DNA of 64,000 nucleotides from Cinclus cinclus (lineage: Eukaryota > Chordata > Aves > Passeriformes > Cinclidae), in contig NC_085073.1 in the NCBI RefSeq assembly GCF_963662255.1, positions 4,953,598-5,017,597 on the forward strand, in the 5' to 3' direction. The position numbers and the translations under genes are program-made. The notes under the pieces were generated by a model. It had not been told where the DNA came from and made no database searches. It saw only the letters and a list, made by a program, of their open reading frames with translations. Shown one piece after another: positions 21,897 to 35,514 of the stretch (position 1 is the first letter of the stretch; every line of letters begins with the position of its first letter).

Positions 21897-24800
21897 TTTA
21901 TTGACTAAGTGTAAACCACTGTAGTACTTCAAGGATGGAGATCTGAGTGGATTTTTTTCTGACCTCTGTGCCCCTCTGACACAAGGCTGGAGGGAAGAGG
22001 GGGAAAAAACTGACCTGGTCCCGACTGCTGCAATTAACTGGAATCCTGATTGATTTTGATATGTAGATCTGGCCTCATTCATCAGCACAACATTCACCCA
22101 GATAAGGAGAGGAGCTGTGCACCAGCCCTGAGCACCACAGAGCTGCTCTGGCAGGAGCAGTGCCTTGAGTGCATCTCTTCGTGTGGAGAGACCTCAGCAT
22201 CTTTCCCATTCCGACCCCTCGGTATTTCAGACCTTCTAAGGAAAATCGTTCACCCACTTTGGGCACACAGCAAAGATAATTAAGCCTTAGGGCCCAGCCC
22301 TGTTAAATTTCAAGTTTGGGCTGCAGGAAGCCTTGGCCCCATCAGAACCAGGGACAGAAGCAGTGATTGCAGGGGCCAGGTCTCTCAGCTCACCCATTGC
22401 AGGACTGGGTGTGCAGGTCCTGTAAGGAGTCAGGACAGGACAGCAGGGAATCAGATGAAAGACCAGTAGGTAGAAATCAATCAGGAAGACTGGAGATAGG
22501 CTAAAACAAGGCTTAAGATGGAGCTTTTGATTCAGAGAAGGAAGGGGGAGCTTCAGCAGAGTCCTGCAGTCCAAAGGAAGAGGCTCCAAGCATTTTGCCC
22601 ATTGGATTTGAAAACCCTTTCAGCTGTCAGTTTGATTTTGCTTTCCTTCAAGCATGTGATGGAGAGAGAAAATGAATGCAAGAGAAGAGATACTGTTGTT
22701 TTAATTGGCCATATTCGTCACTGGAGCAAGAAAAATAAGCCCAGCAACAGCCCCAGATGAGTGACATAGATTTAATTAGTATTTCAGAGGCATTTGCTTT
22801 GGCCAATGAAATAAATATATTAATTCTTCATCTTGACCTGACCTTTCCAGGAAAGCTCTGGTCTGACCAGCACTGCCCAGTGCTGCTGACACCCACGAGG
22901 GCTCTGGTCAGAGGTTTCCACCTCAGCTGCTCTCCTGAACCTTCCTCAAACACTTCCTGGTGTGGATTATTTAGGACAGAGCCCTGGAAGCACTTGGCCT
23001 CAAGCCAGCAGTGCAAAGGACAGACTCTGTGGGGTCCAGTGTCTGCCCCACTGCTGGGATAAGTGCCCCATGGAACAAATTCCATGGAATTAGAGCAGTG
23101 ACATGGCGCTCAGGGAACAACATTGTACAAATATTTGTTCAGGTCTTTAAAGAGGCCTTAGGAAGACGCAGAGCAAATAGTGTTTGTACAGCCAGGGTCA
23201 GTTCTTCCAGGCAGGGGATGCAGGATGGCAAAGCCATCCACCAGCACCTGAGCCCGTGCTCTGACACCAGGCACGTTCCCAGGCCTCCCCGGGCAGGATT
23301 TGGGATGCTTTGAAGGCAGCGTGTCCCTGTGCAGCACAAGGTCAATCCATCCATCTCCTCCTTCCCAAGGCTCGGATTCACCCTGCTGTAGCTCCCTCAG
23401 CTTCACCAGACAGATTCTGGCACTGTTGCCTCTCTTTCCTTTTTGAAGTCTCTTCCTACAGCATGAGGAGACACCCGCAGAACCGTTCTGCCTGGAAATC
23501 CATCCTTGGATTGTTTTATCTCTATTAGTCCTCGTGAGCAGATGACAGGGGAGCACGAACAGAGACAGCGTGGGATGAGACATTCACCCAGCTGCTGGTT
23601 CAAAGGCATGGCATCATTTATAACACTCCCAGCTATTCCAACTCTACCTACTTGTTCTCACTTAAAAGAAAGAAAGAGCAGCAAGCCATTTCTAGTTCCG
23701 GATATTTAATTTTCATGGATGTTGTTTATTTTGGTGTCTTTGCTCTCAGGTAGCCCCAGCTCCACGGGGCATTCCTGTTCCAGAGCAGCACTGCCAAGTT
23801 GTGCTGTAACCCCTCAGCATCCTGCCAGTGTGACAGGGACACAGCAGGAACAGCCAGAAAAGGGAAGGGGAAGGAGAGGAACCTCTCTGGGTACCCCTTG
23901 GCCCTGCCTGCACCTTGTACATCCCACCTGGGCTGTGTAGCCCTGCTGTGCTCCATGTGGGGACCCTGCCATTGACAAGGGAGCCTCTGCTTCCCTGCAC
24001 TGGGAACGAGTTCAAAACCAATATTGAATCAATCCACTAAAACTTTTTCTCTCCACAGTGCCAGAATTCCTGTGGGGCCAGCCCAGGCACACCTCACTGA
24101 GAGACACCCCCCCAGAAATCCAGCCCAGGGCCTCTGTAGCATCTGAGAGCCAGAGCAAAGGGCAGGGGAAGCTGCTCTGCTGAACACCTCCATCAGTGTC
24201 ACAGGCTGCAGGTGACACCCAGCCTGAGCCTCCCCTGGGCCCTTGGAAACAATTCCATCAGGTTAAAAGCAGGTTCTCTGCACACACTCACTCCCAGCAT
24301 CTGCAGCAAGAGCCGGCCCTGCACAGGTCAGGGAAGAGCTGGAGGTGCTGGCTCCCCATGTGCCATCTGCAGTGATGCTGCTGGCTCTGTACAGCCTGGG
24401 CAGGACCCCTGGCCTCTCTGCAGCCCCCACCAGCGACCTCAGGGAGCCCAAAGGAGCCCCCCAGAGCAGGCACTGCCACCCCAAAGCAGCTCCCGTGAGA
24501 GTTACAGACCTCTCCGAAAATAACCCGGGCTCGTTTCCAGCCCATCACTGGGACTACGCAGAACCGACTCATCCCCAGAGACTGCAAATGGTCTGATCCA
24601 AATTCCACTGGAGTCCTCAGCAAGGCTCATTACCTCCATCTGGCATTAGCTCTGGCTCTTTGCTCACGAGAGCTCCGGGAAGAAACTCCCTCTCCAAGGA
24701 GCTCCAGCACAACCAACTGGGAACCATCGCTCCCACCCCAGGGCTGGGGAACCCCCCGACCCTTCCCCAGCCCAGGTGGGCACGGCAGCACCGCCCCAGC

Positions 24801-27800
24801 CGTTCAGGCTGGGCCCAATAGAGGGCAACAATATCACACGAACGCTTCATTAGACTAATTGCGGGCAGCCCGGGTGGGAACCGCTGTCCACCTCCCTCCG
24901 GGATGGCTTCGTCCCTCCCGTTCCCACCGGGAGCTGAGCGGGGCAGAGGCAGCCCGGGGCTCCAGACATGATGGCATGGTCAGGAAGAACGGCTCCGAAA
25001 CCTTTGAGTTTTGGGTGTCTTCCAGTCAGTTGTGTCGATTTTCCCCTCCGTGTGGGACTCTGCTGACCCCCCCGCTGTCCCCTCCTGGGTCCCACAAGAG
25101 CCCACTCAGAACTTGTCCCTCACCCTTCCAGGCTCTGCCTCCCTCTCCCCACCTCCAGCTCATGGCAGCAAGAACAAGGCGCTCTCCATGTAGCACCATA
25201 ACCTCCTGCCAGCCTGTTAGGCATAAAGACACCTTAAACAGCAGCAAACATTGAACTGACACTCCTGCTTGCCAGAGTAACCTGCTCTCCAGTCGTGGAC
25301 ATCGCTGTGAGAGGCCACCAGAAAGGCTCCATCCCAGCACCACCAAAACCATTCCCCCGAAGAGCCAGCACAAGGGCAGGACCCAAGACCTGGTGTTGAA
25401 TTGAGGGACTAAATTACCTCCGCACTTGGGGAGCTGTGAGGAAAGGCTCTGTTTGACCCTGAAACCAGCAGCTGACACAAGCTGGGAGCTGCAGTTTGAC
25501 CAAAGCAATTCCTCCCACGAGCAGCTGCTGAGCCCTGTTCAAAGTCCCGAATCCAAAGGCTTGGCCGAGAGCCTGGCGGACAAGCTCGTCCTCACTGGAG
25601 ATGGATTTGTTTTCAGCTAGATTTACACGATGAGATGATGAGATCAAAGCAGCTGCACTAAGGTTAGACTGGATTTACTGAGGGCAGAGCTCCGGGGAAT
25701 TTGGTTGCAGAGTTTTGCCCCATGCCATTTTCACCTGCAGGGTCCTGATCTCTTTGAAGGATGAGCTGGGCTGATCTGCTGGAGCACGCTGCAATCTGTG
25801 TGCACCCAGTGCCACTCACCTTCCAGCACCAAACCTGCCTCCACACAGCAGCCTCTGGCAGAATATGCCACAGTGAGCTCCCAGCTGTTTTTTGCTGGCT
25901 ACAGACTAAGGGCATTTGTGTCTGCCCAGGGGATGGAGGGGCTGAAGCCAGGAACAGCTGCAAACCCACCCTGTGGGACACAGCTGGGGACTGGCACTTG
26001 TGTGAGCACACTCGGGCTCTCTTTTCAGGCTGGGGACGTTGCCAGTTTGCTTTTCCAGAAGGGATGGTGCTGGTGCACCTCCAGCAGTGCTGGCACAGCC
26101 CTGTCCCACAGCAGGGCAGCCAACTTGGGAGCCTTTCTCAGATCTCACACACTCCTCCACACAGCAAACACCCAAGGCTCCCCACGTGCTGCTGGACCAG
26201 CCAAGCTCCCTGTGCTGCGAGGAAAGAGCTGATCCTGCACTGGAACACACGACACAGCTCCCAGAGCACATCCTCCAGAGCTGATCCCCACACAGCCACG
26301 GCCCTGGGAGCTGTGATTCACTCGGGCTCCATCACCAGCAGTGGGTGACACCCTCCCACAGCGGCTGTGGTCACACCAGCTCCACCAGGGCAACCTCCTC
26401 GGCACCCAAATTATTAGGGCTGAAATTTGGGGGAGGCAGTTTAAAGAACAGATGGCCGTGCTTTAGTATCGCAACACACTGCCAGTTAATTAATGCTAGC
26501 TGTAATTAAACTTTACACAAATTAGCTGTCAGCTATGCTAAAGGGAATCATTTCTCTCAAATGCCACCTTGAATCGCTGAGTTGTGAGACTTTTCTACAA
26601 CGTAATTAAAAGCAGGAGGCTGGCATGGAAGGGGGCAGGTGGCAGAGGAGGGAATAACCAGGAGATGAAAGCTGCAGGCTGGGAAGCAGCTGGAGATCCC
26701 CACCCTGCAACGAGCAGCTCCTCTCCTTTGGTCTGGAGGACCTCAGGGACTCCACTTGGCTTTTATCCCTCAAGCTAAGAGAGAGGCTCCTCCCAATGAG
26801 TCAAAATTTTAGCTTGAAGCTGAATTTTTGACTGTTGGAAGGAGGAATGGTTGAGCTCAAGATGTGGTAGGACCTTGGCAGGATAGGGAAGAAGTTAGGT
26901 CGGGAGTTGTTGCAGTGAAGCCCTGCTTCCCCTTGGAAAAGCAGAAAACAAGATATGTTCGGGGAGAGGGCTGGCTTTGACAAAGCTGCTTGGCTGGAAA
27001 AAAAGTCTGTCAAAACAGCCATGGTGACATTTTCCAACAAGTCACATTTTCTTCTGAGTGATGATTTGGAAATTTTAGCTCATTCCTTGCTTTCTGTGTT
27101 TGCCAGTGCTCGTTGAGCTGCAAGATGACTAACACCAGAGCACCATGACCAAGCAGGCAAGTGCTGCCTTGGGCTGCTGGAAACGGGGAATATCAAGGTT
27201 AATTTATCCCAAATTAGCACAGATTTTGGCTGGAAATAAGTTGGGGAAACAGACAACAGCTCTCTTAGCATCAGATACATTGATGGTGACCAGCAGAGGT
27301 TTTCAAACAGAGCCTTGTTTGCACACAAACATACAGGACACGTGGGTACCTGGGCACGGTGACAGCCACCTCTAGGAGAAACTCCAGGGTCCTGAGAGGC
27401 AGGAGATCAGACTGGAAATAAGGCAATAGGGAATCCACAAATAAAGGAGATCTGGAGAAGAGCAAACTCAAAACACAGCCTGTGCTGGGCTTAAATAGCT
27501 CTTGTGGGTGAGCAGGTGGGGTTCAAGGTGAGGCTGCTCAGCACTCTTAAAGCCAATTAGTGCACTCAGGATCTATTAAGTCAAACCACAGCCTAAAGGA
27601 GGAACGCAGTAATCCCAGTTAGGCTTAACCTCAGTTAGTCCTCAGGATTATTTCCCCACTTTCCAGTCCTGTGAGGCACCTGAAACCTGTGCAGGTGCTG
27701 TGGATGGAGCATCCTCAGCCCTGTGTGGGTGGGGGGACGGCCCCAAAGGCAGCCCAGGGTCTGTGCAGGGCCCCCAGGGCTCTGTCCCAGGCAGCCCGAG

Positions 27801-28707
27801 GTGCTGCTGGTGCTCACGTCTCCTGCAGTCACGGGTAATTGATATGCCCAGATGTTTTCCACTCTGTGATACAGAGGAAGGCAAAAATCTCCGTGGTTCC
27901 TGCCAGAGTGACATGTGGAAAATTCCTTCCCCGTCTCAAGGCTGTTAATCAAATCAAGACCCTCAGGGAGATTTGGCAGGCGGGTGTGTTGTGAGGAGGG
28001 GTCCTTACACCCCCTGGCCACGCTCGCTGCCCAGCCTGCTCCCACCTTGCACCCGCCGTGATTCGGGCACCTGGGAGCACAGCTGGCCAGATGTGCCTGA
28101 GGAACCATTCCTCCTCGACTCCTGCAGACAGCTGGAGGAGGCTCAGGATGAGTTACAGCCACGGCCTCGCCGCAGAGCTCCAAGTGCTGTGAGCATCTCG
28201 AGGGCAGAGCGGGAGGGATTTATGAACTCAGGTCAGCAAGGGCCACGGTGACTCTCCCTCCTGCTCCTCCCAAACGCAAACGCTGCAGCTATTCCTCTCC
28301 TCCAGCAGCTGAATTAAAGCCTCTGCTTTGTAGCAATACCAAATCTCATTTGATAGGCTCTGAGCAGCAGTAAATCCCTGGTCCCTGCTCTCCGTCAGCC
28401 CTCACTGCCCTGCACTGTGTCCTCCTCCAAGGTTGCCTTCAGCTTCCAGCAATTAGGGCTTCTCCAGCATTTGGCTTGGCAGGCTCTGGGCTCTGCTTCC
28501 AGCACAATACACACAGAGGAGTTCAATTCCTCTGCCCCAGTGCTCTCCAACCTCTCCTGGGAGCCCCAAGCCTCCCATGTCCAGGGAAGCCCCTTTACCC
28601 TCTGGTGTGAGGAGCAGCCTTGGCCCAGCCCTGGGGCAGATTCCCTCAGTCACATTCCCCTGAACATGGTGCACATTCAAGAACGATTCTCAGATTTTCT
28701 TTTATTT

Positions 28708-28709
<2 letters not shown>
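21897..28709. other. unique sequence, no gene recognised
   Basis: Mixed GC content. Two AT-rich quiet blocks stand out: 22660-22830, which contains GGCCAATGAAATAAATATAT, and 26450-26610, where TTAATTAATGCTAGCTGTAA is followed by GTCAGCTATGCTAAAGGGAA. They have homeodomain-type TAAT cores and no repeat signature. Open frames up to 195 codons at 25761-26348 lack recognisable motifs. Confidence 0.4.

Positions 28710-28737
<28 letters not shown>
28710..28737. repeat. poly-T tract (T28)
   Basis: Twenty-eight consecutive T. No retroposed gene or SINE body is recognised next to it on either strand, so it is treated as a simple homopolymer. Confidence 0.9.
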
Positions 28738-28743
<6 letters not shown>

Positions 28744-29322
28744 AAACTCAGTCAAGGATCACATCGACTTCTCTTTCTCCTGCAGTTCTGTGCTGGGAGT
28801 TCATGATGAGGGAGTTATACACCCATGACCCCTAAATCCTGTTCTGAGTCACTGCTGCTGCGAGCTCTGCTCTCCCATCCCAGAGACAAACAATCCAGCT
28901 CCTTTATTCCCAGCTAAGCTACAGTGGCCTCATACAAAGCAACAAAGTCATTGTTATCGTACACCTGGGGAGAGCATTTCCTTCCCCAAAGCAGCCATGG
29001 CACAGCAGTACCTGGAGTGCCCAGCACAGACCCAGGGAATGATCTGGGTGCTGCTGAGGGCTCTGTTTGACTAAAGCAGGGATGGGAAGGCTGCAGCTGG
29101 GTGTTGATGTGTAGGTCTACACCAAAATGTTTGTCCTCTCTGGATTTCCAAGCTCCTGGAAAGAGGAGCCAGGTTCCCACCAAGCTGTTCTGTTGGGGGT
29201 CATGTCTGTGCACGTGTGTGTGCACGTGTGTGCATGGGAGTGGTGTCCTGTGCTCTTTCCCTGGAGAAAAGCCCAAACAAAGCCCACACACAGATCTCCC
29301 CTGCCCAGGTAAAAGGTCTCAG

Positions 29323-29564
29323 CTGTCACAAGAGGCCCCAGACAATTTGTAGATGCCACAAATGAAGTTGACAGCATTGACAGGGAACAACTCGAGGACA
29401 TCACCTGCACAGAGACCCCACCGGAGCTACAGGCATCAACTGGGCTGAAATTGTTCAATAAATTCCTAGGTTTAAGGCCAGGAGAGAGAGTTCAATCATC
29501 CTGGATGACCTCATCCATCATAATTCCTCCCTTGCACTGGGAATTGTGGAGATGGGGTTATTAG
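29323..29564 (+). CDS. protein-like open segment, exon or pseudogene remnant
   Basis: Following TCTCAG (AG at 29321-29322), the + strand is open in one frame from 29325 to a TAG at 29562-29564, about 79 codons. The upstream frame closes at 29310-29312. The peptide includes FVDATNEVDSIDREQLEDI and LQASTGLKLFNKFLGL, with acidic and mixed composition unlike the local noise; after about codon 55 it becomes Trp/Ile-rich and less convincing. The acceptor has a poor pyrimidine tract. No start codon exists near the beginning. I recognise no family. It could be an exon, an old pseudogene piece or chance. Confidence 0.22.
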
Positions 29565-29892
29565 AGATGTCTCAGAGCGGTACCCAGAGGTGACTGGACA
29601 GGAATGTGCTGCTCTGCTCCGCCACCCGAAACGCACCTCCCTACCTGAGTCAGCTCCTGTCTCACACATCTCTCACTAAATCAAAGGTCCCTCGTCCTCC
29701 CAGAGGGTAATGCTGTGTTGTCATCTCAGCAGGGAGCTCCTCACAGCGCTCACTCACTCACTCACAGGCATTTTCTCCTCTCTGCCCTGTGCCAGCCCCG
29801 GGGATGAGTCAGGCTCTGTGCAGGTGCAGGGAGGTCTCACCCCACCAAATTCCCCACCCAGGAGGGGATTTGTCTTTCAGGTGAATAACTGT

Positions 29893-30181
29893 GGAAGGGC
29901 CACAAAGGTGAGTAGAAGGATGGAGCATCTCTCCTATGAAGAATGACTGAGAGAGTTGGGATGGCTCAGGCTGGAGAAGGGAAGGCTCTGAAATTCTCCT
30001 TCCACTGCCTGAAGGGGCTCCAGGAGAGCTGGAGAGGGACAGGACACAGGGAACAGCTTCACTGACAGAGAGCAGGGATGGAGGGGACTCTGAGAGGGTG
30101 GAATTCCCTGTGGGATGGGCAGGGCCTGGCACAGGCTGCCTGGAGAAGCTGTGGGTGCTCCATCACTGGAGGTGTCCAAAA
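29893..30181 (+). mobile_element. CR1 LINE fragment, sense
   Basis: The text follows the avian CR1 3' region in order: GGCCACAAAGGTGA, TGGAGCATCTCTCCTATGAA, GACTGAGAGAGTTGGG, GAGAGCTGGAGAGGGAC, GGACACAGGGAA, GGCACAGGCTGCCTGGAGAA, GCTGTGGGTGCTCCATC and TGGAGGTGTCC. It stops before the usual terminal part and tail, so the 3' end has been lost or replaced. Confidence 0.9.
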
Positions 30182-30290
30182 AATATCTCCTTAAACCAGA
30201 CTGCTATTTGGTGACTCTGTGCTCTGCACTCTTTGCTTCCTGTGCAGCTCGGGGGGCTGCAGCTGACAAGGACACTATTATTTACTATTG

Positions 30291-30293
<3 letters not shown>

Positions 30294-30345
<52 letters not shown>
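30294..30345. repeat. (TTA)n microsatellite, about 17 units
   Basis: An almost pure TTA/ATT run starts with one TTG and ends at ATCTTC. It lies about 110 bases right of a truncated CR1. Frames through it read poly-Leu, poly-Tyr or poly-Ile and are meaningless. Confidence 0.95.
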
Positions 30346-33300
30346 CTTCTGCATGTGCCTGCCTGCCACCAGCTCAGGTGTCTGTGGGTTGGGGTGAATT
30401 ACAGAGAGATGGTGAGAGGAGATGTTGTGTTTCATTAAAGCCCTGCTTTCCATTTGCTCTGGGAGTTTCTCTGGTTAGAAGTCAAACTGCACACCCGCCA
30501 CTTGCTAATTGCACTTTGCAGAATCAAAGGCTTTAGCCAAAGGGATAAATATATAAAATTGTCGGGAAGGAAACATTTTCTTCTTGAATTCCAAGCAAAG
30601 ACTGAACTAATACAGATTTCTTTTGATAATAAGAGCAGCAGAAAGAGATATCTGATCTCTGTGGCTAAAGGCTACTTGAAATAGAAGTAAAAGATTCTCT
30701 TATCAGGCCAGGACTGTTCTAAGGGACTGAAATTACATTAAGAAAATCATGTCCTTGTTTTTCTTCTGTAATTGTCTTTTGTTGTTTTAGCCTCTTTTAC
30801 CAGGTAACTCTGTCAATGAGGTATTTGTTCAATCTCTGCTTTTTCTGACTTGTCAGATCATCTTGCCAAAAGGGCCAGCAAAGAGCATCGATGAGACAAC
30901 AGCACCTGAGCACCCCAAACATCTGCATTTTGGGGGATTTGTGGGATACCCCCTACCCCAGCCGCCCACCTCCTTGACTTCCCTTGATTTCCCATTTCAG
31001 TCTTCTTTTCCCAGGCAAGCAGTGACCATTCCTCACTCCCAGACCTCTGGACAGGGAGATGGAGGATGGAGTCACGCCTTGTTAACCCTCACTTCCCTGT
31101 GCCTGCCCGTGATTTATTACGAGCAACGAGGCATGAGGACAGTGAGGGGAGCTGTGCTCCATCCCAGCCCGGGGCTGGGTAATCACCCATTCGAAAGGGA
31201 AGGGGGGCACTGCTTACTGGGTGAAAAAGTAGAAGGACGTGGAGTTTTATTTATTTCATGCTTTGGTTCTTAAAGAGGAAAAATATCTCCACTTCAGATG
31301 GGGCAGCTTGAAAGCACAACATCTGCAACATGCCAGGGGTGCTCAGCCTTGGGCAGAGAGCAGATCCTGCTCTCAGCTGTGGTTTCAGACACTTGGGTGG
31401 ATTTGGGGGTGAAGCAACATCCTCACCACTGCCTAATGGAGGCAGAACTCCTGCACGTGCCCCCGTATTTGTGTATTCTCCCGTGGTTTCTGGATCAGCT
31501 TTCATCATCTGATTTGCTTTTTACCCTAAGAGTCGAGTTAGTTCACTGGTTAAAAAAAAAAAAAAAAGGTGATTGCTAATTAAATAAATAAATAAATAAC
31601 AAGAATAAAAAAAAACCTCAACTGGAAACTGCAGCTTTTTGCAAAACTGACTGTGAAATTTATGGAACGACAGCTAAATTGAACAAAATTAGGAAGAAAA
31701 GGGCTTGTCTATTTATGTGAAGAGTTTTTCAGAGTTATCATAATTAATTACAACAAACATTTCACATTGCACATTAAATCTCCAGCTCCACGACTTGGCC
31801 TGGTTCCCTTGGGATGAGGAGCTGAGCCCCTGGGGCATCCTCACCTCATCTTGGCCAGCAGGACTTCAGTGGGGTGTAACGTGGGGCAGAGTGACCCTGC
31901 CCCAGCAGCTGAGCGTTGAAACAAGGCCACAGATGCGGCAAAACTTCTTTTATAGCTTCACAACATATCAGGCAGGGTTTGGATCCAGAAGCCAAAGCTG
32001 GCCCGTGCACCCCATCAGCTCCGAGGAGCAGCTGCAGCCAGGTGTGACCCAGGTGTCCCCGTGGAAATTCATCATCCAGGTGAGGAATGAAGCCAGGACA
32101 CGCTCCCAAATGCCTTGCACACACTGCGGGCTTTAAGGAGTTAATGTTGGACTCAGCTTTGGCTCACTGGTCCTTCCTGCTGGTCCCAGTGCCTGGGTGG
32201 AGGGGAGAGATGGGCGCTAATGACTCCAGGCCATTTGTTGGGATTTAATTAACGGCCGGTGGCTTCGGATCCGGTGCCACCTGCGGCTCTTGGCTCTGCA
32301 CAAAAGTTAATTCCCGAACAGGAGCCTCCAGCCCTCCCTCCTGGCTGCCCGGGTTGGAAATGGGCTCGGGAAGGGTGGCAGGGTACAATGGACAGGCAGG
32401 AAAACTGAGGGAAACTCTGGGATGGGCTCTCCCCTCTCCCTGCAAGCCTCTTGCCCTACCCAAAACCTGGGGGTCTCCTCAGTGCTGTCAGCTGGGTGGC
32501 TCAGGGCTGGTTTTGGGTCCCAGATGCACAATCCTGCCCCGTGGGCACAGCAGAGTCCTTGGAGCCCGCGCCTGTCCCCAGCCCCTGCCCTGGGTCACAC
32601 ACAGTAAGAACTAAACAGATGCAGCTGCACTGTCACAGGGTCCAAAAAAAGGGATCCTGGGGATCCTGTGGCCCCCCTGGTCACCCCAGAGACACCCAGG
32701 GGACACAGAGCCCTGGGCACAGCATCCTGCATCCCTGGCCCTGCTCCAGAAGGACTCTGCTCCCACTGCTGATTTGTGGCTGCCTGTGGACCTCAGCCCG
32801 CTGTGTCAGGAGGTAAATCATAACAAGTTTTTGTGCTTTCAGCAGAAATGAGAAAGGAAAGGAAGCTGGAATAATAATAAAAAATCCTTCTGCCCCCCAG
32901 GAAGGTAATAAACTGCTGTGGAGCTGTGCCTGCCTCCAGCTGCAGCTCCTTGAGGGACGTGGAAGGTTCTGGATGCTCTGCAGTGCTGGGAGCAGGGCAG
33001 GACCCCTGCGTGGGGTTGGGACCCCCAGTGCCACCCTCACCACTGAGCACAGTGCCAGGAAATCTGAGTCCTGGCTTCTGGGGCAATGGCCAGGGAGAAG
33101 GCTGGAGTGTCCCCTGCATTCCCTGGACTTCGGTGATGCAGAGATGTTTTATTTCCACAGCACTACGTGATTCAGGTTTGCCTTCTGATATTAAAATAAG
33201 TATTTTAATTTAATATGCGTAACGGGTTAATGTTATAATCCACATAGATCATCCAAACCATCTGTTTTAACCACTTGGAGAAAAGGATTGTTCAGAGCCT

Positions 33301-33429
33301 GGAGGAAGGTCCCAGATCTCCAGCTTGGTGCTCCAGTGATGGCCACTGACAAAAACACAGTCCACTGCAAGTTTTAGCTCCTTCTATGAAACTCAGGGGA
33401 CAAAAGGACAAAGTGGGGACAGACAGAAA
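30346..33429. other. unique sequence with simple A/AT runs
   Basis: The 30470-30740 block is AT-rich and quiet, with GATA/TTATC words. An A16 run at 31552-31567 is followed by an (AAAT)n run at about 31580-31598. An AT-rich block at 33140-33290 includes ATTTTAATTTAATATGCGTA. No gene is recognised. Confidence 0.45.
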
Positions 33430-33602
33430 AGGCCCAGGGCTGGCACAGGGTGCCCAGAGCAGCTGGGGCTGCCCCTGGATCCCTGGAATGTCCAAGGCCA
33501 GGCTGGACACTGGGGCTGGGAGCACCTGGGACAGTGGGAGGTGTCCCTGGCACTGGGTGGGATTTAAGGTCCCTCCAACCAAACCCATTCCATGATTCTC
33601 TG
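33430..33602 (+). mobile_element. CR1 LINE 3' end, sense, songbird-type subfamily
   Basis: The sequence runs GGCACAGGGTGCCCAGAGCA, GGATCCCTGGAATGTCCAAG, GCCAGGCTGGACACTGGGG, GGGACAGTGGGAGGTGTCC, CACTGGGTGGGATTTAAGGT and CCATTCCATGATTCTCTG. It retains the start of the ATTCYATG tail. The text matches closely the copies at 34875, 40966 (antisense) and 53752, suggesting one young subfamily. Confidence 0.93.
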
Positions 33603-34874
33603 CTTTTTTGGTGGCACATTTCACCATCGCCAGTGTTCCCCTGAGCAGCTCGTTGGCACCAGAGGTGCTGGTGAAAGGAGCTGAGTTATTCCTCCTACAT
33701 CCCATGTACAATTCCTGATGCTGGACCAAGTCCCAGGATTGCAGATCCCAGGGGGTTGGATTATAAAAAAAAAAATAATAAAAATGCTGTTTTGGTGCAG
33801 GGTTTGGTTTGAAGTAATTTATGAATTCAGCTGCCAGCCAAGGGTGCCCAGCTGGAACCCACAGGAAAAAAAAGAAAAAGCAAGAAAAACAGATTCCTCC
33901 CCAGACCAGAATCTACCTCAACATTTAAGTAGAAAAAAAAGCCAAGTTATGCCAATGCAACTCGACTGAAAATTTTTACTTAATCTGCTGCCATGATTGA
34001 GCCAGATGGATAAAATTAAACCTACTGGGGAAGAGCCACACGTGCTTTTCTTCATTTGCAACCAATATATCAACTCAGCCTTCCTGCATGGATTATGAAA
34101 CACAAATCTTCCTGCTTTCAGAGCCCAGAAATAAAGCAATAATGGCATAGAATTAATATAAATATTGGGGGAAATCATGTTTCCTGTCATTTAAAGAAGA
34201 AATCTTTATACAGCAGAAAAGCTGGCGGGTCCATCATGGTGCTGCCAGGTAGAAAAAATAAAATATCATTAGACAGGACCCAGGAATCATGACACTGATG
34301 CAAAACAATTCTATTTTTTAAAACAGAGGTTAAATTTCACCCTTTGATTTGCAACCACAGGGTCTGTGGGGATTTCTAGAAGGTAAATCCAAGTCTTGTG
34401 CTTTGGCACTTCAAATGCTGGGTTAAATATGTATTTTGTGTGTTTGTACTTATCTATCTGTAGATATATATGTATATATAATCTCTGCCCCTCCATCCCA
34501 TCCTTTTGGGCCCAGGGAGGTTAAGAGAGACATCCCTGCCTCCCCTTCAGGCAACAAGTCCATTATGGGGATGGAGCTGCCTTTGACTCATCAGCCTGTA
34601 CCTTTTATGCATTTTGGCAGAGAAACATCATTGACTCACATCATAAATCAAATATTTCTTCCCATGAAGCTCCAGTCAGGCTGTGAATGCTTTCATTAGG
34701 GTTTGGGGACACCCTGTCCTGGCCAACAGGGCTTGGACCCAAATCCTTCCCTCCTGCCATCCTTATCCTTTGCATAAGCAGAGGGGGAGGCGGTGGGGGC
34801 TCAAGGCAGCCCCAGGAGGGTGATTTGGGGACAGGGCTGTCCCCTTCAAAGTGATTTCTGCAGCACTGGTACAA
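33603..34874. other. unique AT-rich sequence
   Basis: A-rich runs occur at 33765-33783 and 33865-33890. The block 33900-34330 is AT-rich and quiet. A TATATGTATATATAAT stretch lies at about 34465-34482. No gene or mobile element is recognised. Confidence 0.45.
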
Positions 34875-35098
34875 GGGACGGACTGCCAGGACACAGGGAA
34901 TAGATTCCCAGTGCCAGAGGCAGGGCTGGATATTGGGCAGGAATTGTTCCCTGGCACAGGGTGCCCAGAGCAGCTGTGTCTGCCCCTGGATCCCTGGCAG
35001 TGCCCAAGGCCAGGTTGGACACTGGGGTTGGATCACCTGGGACAGTGGGAGGTGTCCCTGCCATGGCAGGGGTGGGATGGGATTTGAATGTGCCGTTC
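34875..35098 (+). mobile_element. CR1 LINE 3' end, sense
   Basis: Starts with CCAGGACACAGGGAATAGAT and runs through GGATATTGGGCAGGAATTGT, GGCACAGGGTGCCCAGAGCA, GGATCCCTGGCAGTGCCCAA and GGTGTCCCTGCCATGGCAGG to a decayed end at TGCCGTTCTAGG. It belongs to the same subfamily as the 53752-54046 copy, which matches it through the ATTGGG.AGGAATTGTTCCC segment. Confidence 0.93.
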
Positions 35099-35514
35099 TA
35101 GGAATGCTCAGTGCTGGGGTCTGCAGGTGAGTGGAACCCAGAGCCTCCTGTTCCAGCACATCCCTGCCCCAGGACTGAGCCCACGCGTCCCTTCCTCAGC
35201 CCTGGAGCCAGAGGGAGCCTCTGCCAGGACCCAACCACCACCATTAGAGGCTCCTTCAGGAAAATTCCAGCCAAAGGCTCTAAAAGCAAGTTAGGGACAG
35301 GGGGGAAAAAAGCAGATTAATTGAATAAGAGCTTAATTGGATTCTCCACAGTGGAGAAAGCTTCTGCTTCCCAGCAAATGTCCCCTGCAGCAGCTGATGA
35401 GGCCACAAGCTCCCTGAGTTCCAGCAGCAGCCCAAGTCTGTCCTTACACCCCACAAGCCTGGTCCAGCCAATGCCCACGGGGTGATGGGCAGTGGGTGCT
35501 GCACTGGGAGCAAA

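Noticed and set aside
30294..30345. Poly-Leu/Tyr/Ile frames through the (TTA)n run
   Set aside because: Microsatellite readings, not genes.
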